A stretch of 64,000 nt of DNA from NCBI GenBank assembly GCA_963922205.1, contig CAWUHX010000064.1:1256257-1320256 (forward strand). Direction: 5' to 3'. Shown here piece after piece: positions 48,928-59,989 of the stretch. The notes below the pieces were generated by a model. It worked only from the letters and a program-made list of their open reading frames with translations, was not told where the DNA came from and searched no databases. The DNA comes from Romanomermis culicivorax. Lineage: Eukaryota; Nematoda; Enoplea; Mermithida; Mermithidae. Each line of letters opens with the position of its first letter. The first letter of the stretch is position 1. Both the position numbers and the translations under genes were made by a program.

Positions 48928-49802
48928 TCGAACGGGTCTAATCCCAGGTGAGCGATTCCCAAATGAACGATTCTGCTTAAGTGAGCGATCCCAAGTTAGC
49001 GAATTTCCAAGTGAGCGAATTCCCAATTGGGCGTTTCCCAAACGAGCGATTGAGAACATAATAACACTTTCTTTATATTTTCCTTATTTGTCTCATATTT
49101 TTCTCCGTATGTATGTCTTTTTTCTTTTGTTTTCTGTATGTTTTGCCTATTTTTCGTTTATGAATGTTTTATACGTTTTCATCTTTTGTCTCTGCTTTCT
49201 TTCATTTTCTTTTTTCTTGTCATCTACTTTTTCTCTTTTTTTGCTCATGATAAAATACATTACAATTTGTCAGTTCAAATAATCATATTCTCCAATCAGT
49301 TCGATTCTTTTGTAGGTGTGAGGATATTTATAAAAAATGCAAACAAAAGAATGCTGGAAAAAACAAAGATCAAGAGAAAGAAAAAATCGAAAAAGATGAA
49401 GGCATTAAGAGTAAAGGAAATTAGATAGAACCTTTATTAGACAAACAAAGAACACATGAAGAAAAGTGATGAGAAAGAAAAAGCAATTAGAGAAGGCAGA
49501 AAGAAAGAAAAAGAAAAAATGATGTGAAAAAGAACGATAAGAAGTAAAAGAGAAAGAAATAAAATCAAAAAACTAAGATGAAAAGTAAGAATGATGGAAA
49601 AATCACAAGGGAGAAAATTTAATTGGGAATAGAGCATGCCGAACCTTAAAAGCATTATAAGGGAGACAATGCTTATTAAAAAATGACAACTTTTTATGTA
49701 TCGTTTCATGAACGAAAAAAGTAGATGACAAGAAAAAAGAGAATTCGCTCACTCGGGAATTCGCTTACTTGGGAATCGCTCACATGACAATACTCCTCTC
49801 GA
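48928..49802. mobile_element. Foldback element with GTGAGCGATTCCC terminal repeats
   Basis: The left terminus carries five spaced copies of (A)GTGAGCGATTCCCAA. The right terminus carries three copies in reverse. The interior is pyrimidine-rich in the left half and purine-rich in the right half, and CTTTTTTCTTGTCATCTAC at 49212 pairs with GTAGATGACAAGAAAAAAG at 49722. It is non-coding. Confidence 0.7.
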
Positions 49803-52800
49803 ACGTCGTTCCAGATTTTAGGTTATCAGACCTTGATAGGCATTGCAAGTCATCAAGGTAGGTCACGAAAAGTTCAATCAAATGAAGTATATTTCACAAG
49901 TAAAAGTTGCATAGCATATTGTAGATATCAGCCGTTTCGTAAGCTTGCGTTTTTTGCCTCAAGGCCGCGTTTAAAGTGCGTTTAGATATTATCTGGACAT
50001 GTTGGATATCGTTAGATCAGAAATTTCAAAATCTACCTTGCGATTTGTCTTATACACCGAGATTCATTCAGTACCTACGTCCATGTCTCTGCGGAAAAAA
50101 TAAGGATGCCACTATCCATTCATTTTGAAATTATCGTTGCAGCGATCGAAATTTTGACAAACGCAGCCTTACTACAGGTCGGGAAATCATTTAAGATAAT
50201 TTAGAAATAGTCGAAAAGAGTGATCATCAAGGAGTCTATATCATGAAAGAAAAATTTGTCGAACAGAGTCAACATGCCTTCGATAATTTTGTGTAAAAGA
50301 TTGGCTGCGACCTCGCTGCATCGATCATTTCAAAATGAATGGGGTTTAACACATTATTCTACCGGTTTTCGCAGCTGGTCTCTTGGGAATTTTACCTGAG
50401 TCGGAAATAATGTTGAATTCAAGAAATTTGACTATGAATTCTGGTTTTTATTACAATATGCTGCTCCAAAAAACGTCCCGCCTAACGATTCCGAGTTACA
50501 GTAAAGTACCAATTTTGTGCTGTTCACGGAATGATTGGTTAAGCTCCACGTGGCGTCAAACCATTGATTTTTGTGATTTTTCGTCAGGTAGTATTTTTGG
50601 AAGATTGAAAAAATTAAGAAATTTTAAAAGATTAAATACTGCCGAATATTCCAGTTCCGAAAGAAACGTTGTTTATGATGATTTGATTCAAATTTTTTAA
50701 AAACAAATTTCGGATGCTCTACATTCTATATAAATACCAATTTTGAAAATTTTAGAAATCTTTTTCACGGAAACATACTTTGACTAATAATCATCGAAGG
50801 TAACGATTGTAGTTCAGAAATCATACGTTTGCCGTTCAGTTCGTTCATCGATGGGCAGCTTTTTTACAGTGTACAATATTTCAATGCTGATAATTGAGAA
50901 ATAAAGTAAAAATTGACATAAAAACAATGGTTTGCAGCGAATAAGTACAACCCATGGTATACAGATACAAAAGAAATTTTGAGGTGGAAATTCACTGTAG
51001 ATAAGCTATCTGATAAATAAATTCCAAACACTTCAGCTTGACCGGTTGAGATGACACAGGTATTTTAGTAGCACCATTTTTTGATTATCCTGTAACAGGG
51101 TACAATATAGAAAACATACTGAACTTTTTCAGCATAGTCAAAGTCGGAGGTTTTATATTATTTTCAGTGCCACAACTACTCTATAGATTAGCTTTATAGG
51201 GGTATCAAGGCAACAGTGTCCAACACTACCATGTTATAGACACGTTCCAATAATTACAGTATGAGGTATTGACTGTAGCCCAATGATTCTAATATTTTTG
51301 ATCGTTTTTCTTTGAAAAACTATATTAGAAGGGGCACCTTTGAACATATTGCAGATTTTCTTTGTAGATTTGATTTGTATTTCATAAGAAGAATAACAAG
51401 AAGCAGATCAAGATTACTAGAAAAATTAGTTAGATTTTCCAGCAAGTGCGACACAAGGTATTAAAATTTAGACAGTTTTGTTGACTAGCTATTGTAAGCA
51501 AAAAATTTCCGTGCAAAATAGGATTAGTAAGCAAGAATGCAGGTTAATTATCAAAATCTTACCAATTTTTGTGACATGTCGTTCTTCGACTAATAAATTA
51601 TTTAATCAAAATATTTTGAAACTGAATAAAACTAAAAAAAAATTATGGATATTTCAATCGTTCCGAACCACACAACTGCGCAGAGTAGTAGAAAACTTTT
51701 CTCCCAATGATCAATAACACATCAAAGATGACGTCATCAATAAATTAATTAACATGTCACCATACAACAGCATTATACGTGCCATAAACTTTTTACTGTA
51801 CAAATATTGTACATTGAGCAAGCATGACAGTGGAACCGGTTTTGTTAGGGGTCGTAGTTCTGAACAGAAAAAAGTGTGCCACGGATCCACACACACTGTG
51901 GGACCACTGCACATACCACAATGTGTGGCGTTTACCTTGGGTAAAAAGGAGGCCGAAAATGGGAGAGAACAGATAGAGAGAAGCGGTATAATTAAAATTG
52001 GTCATAGAAAAGTGTGTTTGGGGAGCGCAGCAACGTGTTTTTAGTGCTAGAGCTGTTGAACATAGATCCAAAAATGATGGAAAAGTTCGACTTGTTCTCC
52101 TAGCCTGCCAATAATAAGCAAACTAAAAACATATTACTCATTCATTGCGGATTCCGGTTGCTATACACACACATGTTCGAAAACTTTTTTTCGACGCCTT
52201 TTTGCTAGGGAGAAAAGTGAAAAAAAGCACTAAAGTGTAAGCGATGGAATTTTCTTCAACTGAAATCACACTGTGTATGTAGATGAAGTGAAGCAAGAGA
52301 GAAGAAAAGGACTGAGAAATTCGCAGAAGTTTAGGCTTTGCTGGAGAGCTTTTAGGGAATGACGAAATTTTTGCAATGTTTTTTAGCCGAGGGTGAGAAA
52401 AGAAGAAGGAAACAAATTTTTCTGCGGAATGCAAAATATGGGCTGTTCGGAGTTTCGATTTTCTTAAGACAAAAAGATTAGATTTTAGGAATAGGAAAAG
52501 TTGATTAACGCAGCGAATGTGCATTCTTGGACTAGGAAATGAGCAACTACACTCTATGTAATGGCATCTTAGATCGGCGTGGGAGAGAGCTTTGAAGATT
52601 TAGCCTCTACTCCAGATGTTGACTTTTCAAAGCTGTTACTAATTGATTTGTTCCAAAATGCAGAAAACGGAGTACCAATCGATCAAACTTAAAGAGATCT
52701 ATCCAAAAACATGCACCCCCATTTTTAACGGAGTTAGGGGTGCTCAAAGCTTGATCAAAATATTTCCTGGGATGTTCAGGTTGCAGGTAATTGAACTCGT

Positions 52801-53061
52801 ATGAATGGGCCTTACTCTATGAACGCCAATCTATACTTTTTTGTCGAAAATCTGTCGCAAGTGATTGCAACAATCAAAATCCAACGAATCATTTATTTTC
52901 GCAGTGCCCAAGAAAAATCTTCACGAGTCCTATCCAGTGAAGTTTATTTCGCAAAAAAGATTTGCATAGTGTTGCCGATATTACCTATTTTGTGAGCTTC
53001 TTGCGTTTCTTACATCAAAGGTGGATATAGAGCGCACAGTATAGTCTGTTTTTCTTGGAAT
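49803..53061. other. Unassigned intergenic DNA
   Basis: About 3.2 kb without a recognised gene. At 52770-52808 a TTGCAGGTAATTGAACTC...GAATGGGCC|TTA sequence matches the right end of the Harbinger-like element at 41357, so an older relative ends here. Confidence 0.4.
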
Positions 53062-53808
53062 TGTAACGTACCTGCTAAGGCAGTACTGTAAATATATAGC
53101 ATACTGTATGTGATAGTCATTTATTAAATATTAATTCATTTTCATAATTTATCGTCTCAAGGGTGTCCGGGATTCACACCCAAATATTCCTGTAAAATTA
53201 TGTGAAGTACTTTATTTTGATCCTTCCACACCCTGGTAGCCGCTATTGACCCAATTAATGCGCCCCAATTAATTTACACAAACGGCAGCTGGTCCCCTAG
53301 AACCTACACTAAACTACACATTCCATGACTACCGAAATTCCCCACAAAAATCGTAAGCAACACCTGCACACAGTAAAAAGTAAAGTGGGACGGTAGCGAT
53401 GGTCCCACAAAACATGTGTACACAGAGAAAATAAATACCGAAGCATGCACAGAAGCACAGAGGTGTGGCTAAGCCCACCGTAGGAAGCAAGCACAGAGAA
53501 GACATGGAAAGCATACCGTACCAGAAAAGCATTGAAGGGCTTGACCAAATTAGCGAGAATAGTGAAGCAGGAAGCCGCAATTGGCGGAAGAAGATGGACA
53601 GAAGCAAGACCTCCCGCGACGCCCGGGGAGTGGCCAAAAACATGGTGTTTAAAGAGAAGCAAAGCATGATTTAGTTAGTTCGTGTTCGTCTCGAATTTAG
53701 TTTTTTGAATTCATTTTTTTTGCAAGCACCGCGTCTTTTTTTATATGAAAGCAATTAAACCCAGTTCGTTTTTAATTATTTGCAAGCCGAGATCACGTTG
53801 TCCCCATT
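53062..53808 (+). mobile_element. Family A LTR, interrupted at its 3' side
   Basis: The sequence begins TGTAACGTACC and follows the LTR at 7527 up to about 53808, where similarity stops about 120-150 bp before the expected GGTCGTTACA end. The Polinton-type terminus starts there, so the LTR was the insertion target. Confidence 0.8.
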
Positions 53809-53824
53809 AGTAGTAAGGCCGGCC

Positions 53825-54040
53825 CGTATAGGTCGTACGCTTAAGGATACTCCTATCTTTTGTGTACGACCTATAATTTGTCACTTTTTTTCGATTTATA
53901 GGTCGTACAGTAAACATACACGTTTTGCTTTTGTCGGATTTACAGGTCGTACAGTAAACATATACGGTTAATTTCTTCGTCGATTTATAGGTCGTACAGA
54001 AAACATATACGTCGATTTATAGGTCGCAAGGTTAAAAATG
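53825..54040 (+). repeat. Iterated TATAGGTCGTACAG motif at the Polinton end
   Basis: Five direct copies (about 53827, 53895, 53940, 53984, 54017) and one inverted copy (about 53858) of a TTATAGGTCGTACAGTAAAC core, mostly followed by ATAYACG. The spacing is 30-70 bp. It lies within the presumed terminal inverted repeat and could be a protein-binding or replication-start array. Confidence 0.8.
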
Positions 54041-54189
54041 CATGTTCTAGAGTTACCGTAATTGTAGAATTACGGTAATTTTTCGATTATGGTAATAAAT
54101 GTGTTACTGTGCGTGGAAAAGGAAAATCATTGATGAACATAAAAAGGAAAACTAAAATGAACAAAAAATGGAAAAGAAATAAAAAGAGA

Positions 54190-55070
54190 TTGTGTGTAAA
54201 AATGGCTTCCCCTCTGGGAAGAGGAAGCCCACAAAAATTTGCACCCGGACCCCCTTTGTCAAAAGGGTGCCACCTGCAGGTGTAAAAATATTTTGGAGGT
54301 CCCATTTTCTGAACGATCGTTCAAGTCAACAAATGTCAGAACGGTCAATCTGGTCAGTAATGGTCTGTTTAATGGGTAAATTCTCGGGAGGGTCATTACG
54401 CGATGAAACATTATCTTTACGGGTGCATGCGTAAAAATTTTGATGTTCTGCCAAAAATGACCAAGAAGGTCTTTTATAAAAATGACCAGAGCGAGCTGGC
54501 CGTAAAAAGCATGTAGACAAAAAAGGTCTTTCATAGAAAGATGACCAAACAAGAAGGTCGTAAAAAGCGTGCGGAAAATTTGACAAGTTAAAAAAATCTT
54601 TACGTATCAAAAATTTTTAATTCAATGCAACATTTTATTTTATTATAAAACTTTTGAAACACTATTTTATTTTTGTTTATCACTAAAATATTATAGTCTA
54701 AATACAAAAAATAATAACGTGAACAAGAAATGGAAAACATAAAAGAAAGAATTCATTTATAAAATTGACCCCCTCCGCCCACGGAGAAAGTCCTTCAAAA
54801 ATCGTGCCCTCGGGCTCCAAAATAAGAGGTGCACCGTCTGCAGGTTCACAGAGAAGTGAAGTGGAAGCCCTGCATACTGAACGATCGTCCAAATTAGAAC
54901 GGTCTTTTAGATCAGAATGCTCAATTCCACATACAAAAACTCTAAGAGTCTATAAAACTTGAAACATTATTCCTACGGGTTTATACTTATAAAATCGTAA
55001 ATGATCAAATTCTTTATAGAAAAATGACCCAAAAGAGTGGGGCGTAAAGCGCATGTAGAAAAGTGAATAG
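54190..55070 (+). repeat. Diverged duplications in the Polinton left region
   Basis: Blocks 54240-54350 and 54800-54920 share CTGCAGGT, TGAACGATCGTYCAA and AGAACGGTC elements. A unit of about 56 bp (TAAAAATGACC...GTAAAAAGCATGTAG) recurs at about 54475, 54535 and 55015. No coding region is supported. Confidence 0.6.
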
Positions 55071-55126
55071 TTGAGATGCAAAATATTCTAAATGTAAAAA
55101 GTAATTGATACCTCAAAAAATATTTG

Positions 55127-55129
<3 letters not shown>

Positions 55130-55159
<30 letters not shown>

Positions 55160-55160
55160 G
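55130..55160 (+). repeat. GAAAA microsatellite
   Basis: A run of AAAAGAAAAGAAAAG units. Confidence 0.85.
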
Positions 55161-55371
55161 AACTAAATCATCAATACATGAACGTTATTCTACGTATCGG
55201 AAATTAATACATTATATTGGATGATTTATGTAGGTAGATGTGGTTTTGTATACAGAGTGTTTCCCGGAGCAAACATAGAAAGGTTAGACAGCTGAAGCCA
55301 TTTAGATCATAAAACCAATTAGAAATGCTAGAAAAGGTCAAAGGTTCTATAAAACACGGTAGCAAGAGACG

Positions 55372-55502
55372 CTTTACCAAAACAATTAAGGTGGTGATTA
55401 TTATTATTTTGATAGTTTTCTAGAATAACCTAGAGCCTAAAACCTTTAAAGAGACGCAATACCAAAACAATTAAGGTGGTGATTATTGTTATTTTGATAG
55501 AA
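55372..55502 (+). repeat. Direct repeat, about 52 bp, period 78 bp
   Basis: AAGAGACGC, then TACCAAAACAATTAAGG, TGGTGATTATT and TTATTTTGATAG, occurs twice (about 55372 and 55450) with few changes, just upstream of the plus-strand gene. Confidence 0.8.
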
Positions 55503-55577
55503 CCTTCAAAGAAAAACCGAAAAGATTCAACCAAAAAAGCAGAAAAAACCGGAAAAGGTTTAATGAGGGTAAAGAGG

Positions 55578-55586
55578 TATAAATAG
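55578..55586 (+). promoter_or_regulatory. TATA box of the plus-strand Polinton gene
   Basis: TATAAATAG lies 72 bp before the ATG at 55650, in an otherwise plain AT/GA-rich stretch. Confidence 0.6.
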
Positions 55587-55649
55587 AAAAAATAGAAGAA
55601 GAAGAACCATTCTTATTTTTGTACTTGCGCGCGACACCCGAGACTAACA

Positions 55650-56431
55650 ATGGAAGCCGTTTTCGTTACGTTTATTTCGACGTTGAGAGCCGCCTACGAG
55701 GCTTACGGTACACTGATTTTACAAATATTTTGAATTAAAAATTCATATGTATACTATTTCATTATTATTAATTTAGAGCCGTTTTTAACGACGGCCGACA
55801 TTGACGCGTGGGCGTCCGTCTTCTGGGAGGAGGCCTCGACGGACTTCAAGAGCTGGTGGAAAAGCCAGCGAGGGGTTGAATATCCGGCTAGACAGAAACC
55901 CTTTTGGGGTTTCATGAAACGTCTACGCCGGATGTTTGAAAACCCTTCGCTGGTCGACGGCCAGCTAGCCTCGCACCTGTGGAATATCCTCCCCCCAGGT
56001 GCGAGGGCTGAATGGGAAAACGCCGACGGTCGCTACGTCGAGGAGAGGGTAAAATTAGCGCTGCCGCGTTTCTAGTAAGTTCAGATGTTATAGTTAAAAC
56101 ATGTAGTAGACATATAAATTTTATATTTAATGAGAGTAAAATTATTATAAGCTTTTAGTACAACTGCAACATGCTACAGATTTCTAATTTATGTATATTA
56201 ATGTATGGTATATAGCTGAGTTGTCTAAAACTTAACAAAGAACATTTCTAGAATATTCTAGAAGTTTTCAATTATTTACACGATTTATATGATAAAATTT
56301 TACGATAAAATAAAGGTTATTGATAGATCTTGTACCTATTACTTAACAGTTAAATGATATATTAGAGTAAAAATTTTTGTTTAACTAAAATAGTTATTAA
56401 AATTTGTAAAATTTTTAGTGGATACGCGTGA
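55650..56431 (+). CDS. Small spliced Polinton gene, Trp-rich, unknown function
   Basis: Proposed exons 55650-55707, 55777-56074 and 56419-56431 give 122 codons plus stop. The first junction (G|gtacac...ttag|AG) restores a Glu codon. At the end of exon 2 a strong GTAAGT donor overlaps a TAG, so an unspliced form would end there at 118 residues. Exon 2 is strikingly GC-rich, far from the AT-rich surroundings and from the element's other genes. The protein is predicted helical and has many Trp (DAW, FWEE, SWWKS, FWGF, LWNIL, EWEN) and basic patches. No homology is recognised. The TATA box, matching splice phases and biased composition support a real gene. It is the only gene seen on the plus strand here and might be a captured cargo or regulatory gene. 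Confidence 0.65.
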
Positions 56432-57010
56432 AACGTTTAGCGTGGGGGTGCGACGGCGGTGGCGGCGGCGAAGGAGGGTGTATATATGTATATTTTATTT
56501 TGTTTTGTTTTGTTTTAAATTTTGTATATATGTATAATTTATTTTATTTTGTTTTAAATTTTGTATATATTTTGTTTCGAATAAATTAAATTGAATTAAA
56601 ATTAATAAAATTTTTTATTTATTGCGTTTAATAGTAAAGGTAATTTCTTTAGAGTTCTACTATGAATGTGTGTGTGTGTGTGTGTGTATGTGTCAACTTC
56701 GGGAATATAAAAAAGGGTTTACTGTAGTCAGATATTTAGAGATGTACGAGTAAACGATATGTAGAGAATATGCACAAACAGGTCTTAGGGTAAAAAAGAA
56801 CGTACAAGATAATTACATAGTACTGTAGAATTAAAGGAGAAAATAAAGGAAAGAAGGAGTAATAAAAGGAAGCTCATTTATAATTAGGAATAAATTAAAA
56901 GAATATTTCTAAACAATAGCTAAAGAGAAGGAGTGTATAAACAACAACAACTATAAGTGATTTTTTATTATAAAAAAATGAGATGAAATGTACATATAAA
57001 TATAACGTAT
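56432..57010. other. Convergent 3' region with simple repeats
   Basis: Two copies of a TTTTGTTTTAAATTTTGTATATAT unit (56500-56575), AATAAA signals near 56579, and a (TG)n run at about 56670-56695. It separates the plus-strand gene from the minus-strand capsid gene. Confidence 0.7.
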
Positions 57011-58408
57011 TTAAATACTATAATCTGTAAAGGTTTCACGATTTTTATCAATCATTACGAGAGAGTCAAATTCTGCGTATATAAGTGCTTCAATACCGCC
57101 ATCTGGTATATCCTCTCCAAAATTCATCTGTAAACTAGTGGTTCCTTCACGTACGAGTTCCCAAAAATTACCATCCATACCGCAAGGAGTCAAATCAAAA
57201 ACAAAAACCGTGTTATGCGTTGTAAAAGAATTTCGGGTAATTTCATTACCCTTGTTATCTGTACCGATTCCTACACCCTCAAATAATTGTACAAAAGTGC
57301 GCAAATATTTGTTTTCTTTAAAATTTAGCATATATGGTGTTGTAGGTAAGGTTGTAGTACCACTTGTTATTTTAATCTCGTTTAATCCGAAATGCTTAAA
57401 ATTGAAGGGGCTTTGATTATAATCACCCCTAGCAGCCGAACCATCAACGAGCGCCACAACGAGACGACGAGGTAAAGGACCTGTGAACAATGAGTTCAGA
57501 GGAGCTGAGCGACGACTAGTTGTTATGTATAGACTTGTAACATGACATCGACGAATAGGGTATTTTGCAGCTGTATTTTGTAACATGGATTCAATAGCTA
57601 GATTGATATTATCCGCAACTTCAACTTTTTTAATAAATAGAGACATGCTTTTAACCTCGATTTTATAAGCTTCGTTGTCAGTAGCTATAAATTTTTGCAA
57701 ACAAAAATCATCTCTATGTCTGTATAAATCAATTTTCAAAGTACATTGATTCAATAGAAAACGTTCTTGCATAAATAGATCGGCGTGTATAGGAGCCATT
57801 AATTCAACAACTGTACTGTTTTTGAACATCTGAACTCTTTCCAAAGCACCCTTGTTTTTCTTTATATCGAGAACATCGCCATTTTCAAAAGCATAACCAG
57901 CAGCTGCAACATGTGTCGACTTAGCATCACGACCATAGTTCAATTCCGTTTCCAAATAAGATCTGTAAGCGTATCTATCCCCACTGAAATGTTAAAATGA
58001 TAAAATTAAAAAAGGTAAACATACATTTAATTATAAAACTTACCTGTCAGATATTAATTTTCCATTTAAGTACATCTTGATCTGTTTAAAGAATGTTTTG
58101 CCGATCAAATTAATTGGTGCTACAACATTTCCAGTAAGGTTATTGTTGGCGTCTGCTGTTAAAACGCAAGCAGCGCCATTAGCTTTCGTAATTCGAATAG
58201 TAAAATATATAAAATTTTTTGATAAGTCCAACATATATGAATCAGGTGAAATAACAAACTCGTAAGGTCCTTCATTAGTACAAGGATTTTGTAACTGAAT
58301 TTCAGACCAAAAACTTCTACGAATAGCAACTTGCGTTGGAGGTACGGTAAATAAATCTAACTCCGTTTTACTACTAGGAGACGACGCAGCATCAATAAAT
58401 TTACTCAT
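57011..58408 (-). CDS. Polinton major capsid protein (hexon-like, double jelly-roll)
   Basis: Two exons, 58408-58044 and 57983-57011, are separated by a 60-bp GT-AG intron with a clean GTAAGT donor and TTTCAG acceptor. Together they give 445 codons plus stop. The N-terminus has the layout typical of Polinton/adintovirus capsid proteins: a short lead, then ESEIQLQNPC-like SFWSEIQLQNPC and a stretch ending in FKQIKMYLNGK. Later landmarks are RRLVVALVDG, HFGLNEIKI and FDLTPCGMDG. The protein would form the trimeric capsomers of an icosahedral particle. It is the last gene of the late block, and its ATG overlaps the stop of the pVI-like gene (ATGA). The function is assigned from family pattern and gene order, not from a search. 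Confidence 0.85.
57984..58043 (-). other. 60-bp intron in the capsid gene
   Basis: GTAAGT...TTTCAG. Reading through it would truncate the protein, while removing it keeps the frame. It shows that capsid expression needs the host spliceosome. Confidence 0.85.
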
Positions 58409-58941
58409 TTTGAATAGATATCCTTGAAACCGACTACTCTACGTGGAGTCTTTTTTAAGAATGAGGAACGTCGTTTCAGGTGTTTACGTTTATGTTGTTT
58501 TTGATGTTGATGTTGTTGACGCTGACCATCATTTAACTTTTTATTGCTTTTTATATGTATCGTAGAATTTATATGTTTACGCTTCCCTAAACCTTTTCCT
58601 TTATGAATGCGCTCGCCCGTTTCGTGTAATAAGTTACCAGCTGCGTTTCGTCCATGCTCAGCAACACTTTCTTTAAAAGAACGACCTTCTACAACATCAC
58701 CTGCAATTTTGGAACCTGCAGCAAGTGCATGCTTTCCTGCAGATTTTAACAAAGGCATAGCTAGACGCCACAAACTCTTAAAAAAATTACCAACTCCAGC
58801 TCCTTGATGTCTATAATAATACGGGTATGCTGCTCGAAAACCTTCTAAACTACCACCTAATTGAAATTGATTATCTTGAATACTATGTTGATAAATTTTG
58901 ATCCAGTAATCAACGGTTTCAGGAATAAATACGGTATGCAT
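58405..58941 (-). CDS. Polinton minor capsid/core protein (adenovirus pVI/pX-like)
   Basis: 178 codons. The N-terminal part ends in a YYYRHQGAGVGNFFKSLWR segment. An amphipathic Ala/Gly-rich region then contains GSKIAGDVVEGRSFKESV and HGRNAAGNLL. The C-terminal half is very basic (KRK, HKRKHLKRR, Gln/His-rich tract). A GxG-hydrophobic segment followed by a helical and then basic tail is the common pattern of the pVI/pX-like proteins next to Polinton capsid genes. Such proteins are thought to line the capsid and contact DNA or membranes. The stop shares ATGA with the capsid start. The family name rests on pattern and position. Confidence 0.72.
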   Translation of the reverse strand: MHTVFIPETVDYWIKIYQHSIQDNQFQLGGSLEGFRAAYPYYYRHQGAGVGNFFKSLWRLAMPLLKSAGKHALAAGSKIAGDVVEGRSFKESVAEHGRNAAGNLLHETGERIHKGKGLGKRKHINSTIHIKSNKKLNDGQRQQHQHQKQHKRKHLKRRSSFLKKTPRRVVGFKDIYSK

Positions 58942-59071
58942 ATTTTGCTTTGAAAATCAAAAAGAACAACAAATAAATGAATTAATTAATTAAGAGCGTT
59001 TGCGAAAATTCAACCTGACGACAACGTGTCCAATTGCAAATGAATGAGTAAATAAAAATTTGATACTATGC
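58942..59071 (-). promoter_or_regulatory. Intergenic gap between penton-like and pVI-like genes
   Basis: 130 bp of AT-rich sequence with an AATTAATTAATTAA run. It is one of the few true gaps in the minus-strand block and hence a candidate promoter for the pVI-like/capsid pair. No firm TATA box was seen. Confidence 0.35.
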
Positions 59072-59989
59072 TTATAGGAATAAAGGAGTACGTCGCCGAA
59101 AATGTAATTTAACTATAACATTCCCAAACTGAAAGGGTATAAGCTCATTCATACTGTTTTTTATATTAATCTCGAGTACTGTAATTTCTTTCAATTGAAT
59201 TGGTATATAGTGAGGTGTTTCATATAAACGACTCACATTATCTTTGTATTTTCCCTGAACATTTACTATACGTAAAAGCGGCGCTAAAGTATTTCCAACA
59301 ATCTGATTTTCAATAATATTACAGTAAACATAAAAATTCTGTAAATCATTCAAATTTGGTGGTTGAATACCTAACATGTATAAATGATTAGTTCCAGGCT
59401 CGGCAAGAAAAACAGCTTTGGATGGTGGAATATGTGTGTTAGAATTTTTTGGAGGTTTCTCTCCAACTGTATATAAGTTAATATTCACAGCTCTATTTAA
59501 AAAATCATCAGCAGTTGCATAGGCCTCAGTATTGGTAGCGCCAAATCCGAGAAGCTCCATTAATCGTTTGCTTATTTCGATTTTACGTAAGATTGTACCA
59601 CTTTTTATTTTCAAATTAACTAATCCTCTACTATGTTCATCGTATGAAAACATGATTTCCATGTTAGTTCCGGCAATAGCTGCTCCAACTTTTGCATTCA
59701 ACTCTTCAATTAATTCAGATATGGTAAAGTAATGTTTTTCAAAAACAATTACTTTAATTTTTTTGACCTTATTTCCAACACCATCCGTAGTTAGCGTTAT
59801 TACATTATCTCCACCATGATTGGTAAATGTAGCCCAACTATAGGGGTATATTATTTCACTTAGTCCTACCTCCCAGTTGCCATCTAGTTTTAAACGGTAA
59901 GGTAGATGGGCTGAAAAATCAGAGGGTTTGTTTCCATTTTTGCTATTACTAGGTAATGTGATATAAAATTGATCTTCAAAGGTTGTCAT
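59072..59989 (-). CDS. Polinton penton-like minor capsid protein
   Basis: 305 codons, no intron. The start FEDQFYITLPSNSK is typical, and SAHLPYRLKLDGNWEVGLSE followed by IIYPYSW is the best-known signature of the Polinton minor capsid (penton, single jelly-roll) protein. Later blocks are RLMELLGFG, FYVYCNIIENQIVGNTLAP and the C-terminal FQFGNVIVKLHFRRR. It would occupy the fivefold vertices. The start overlaps the end of the upstream two-TM gene by 14 nt. Confidence 0.85.
   Translation of the reverse strand: MTTFEDQFYITLPSNSKNGNKPSDFSAHLPYRLKLDGNWEVGLSEIIYPYSWATFTNHGGDNVITLTTDGVGNKVKKIKVIVFEKHYFTISELIEELNAKVGAAIAGTNMEIMFSYDEHSRGLVNLKIKSGTILRKIEISKRLMELLGFGATNTEAYATADDFLNRAVNINLYTVGEKPPKNSNTHIPPSKAVFLAEPGTNHLYMLGIQPPNLNDLQNFYVYCNIIENQIVGNTLAPLLRIVNVQGKYKDNVSRLYETPHYIPIQLKEITVLEINIKNSMNELIPFQFGNVIVKLHFRRRTPLFL

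Noticed and set aside
49138-49709. Long frames of F/S/L or K/R residues on both strands
   Set aside because: They come from the pyrimidine- and purine-rich halves of the foldback element.
50383-50700. 105-codon plus-strand frame
   Set aside because: No recognisable motif, no splice or promoter context; ordinary for this AT-rich stretch.
57138-57416. Plus-strand frames opposite Polinton capsid and other minus-strand genes
   Set aside because: They are antisense shadows of well-supported genes.
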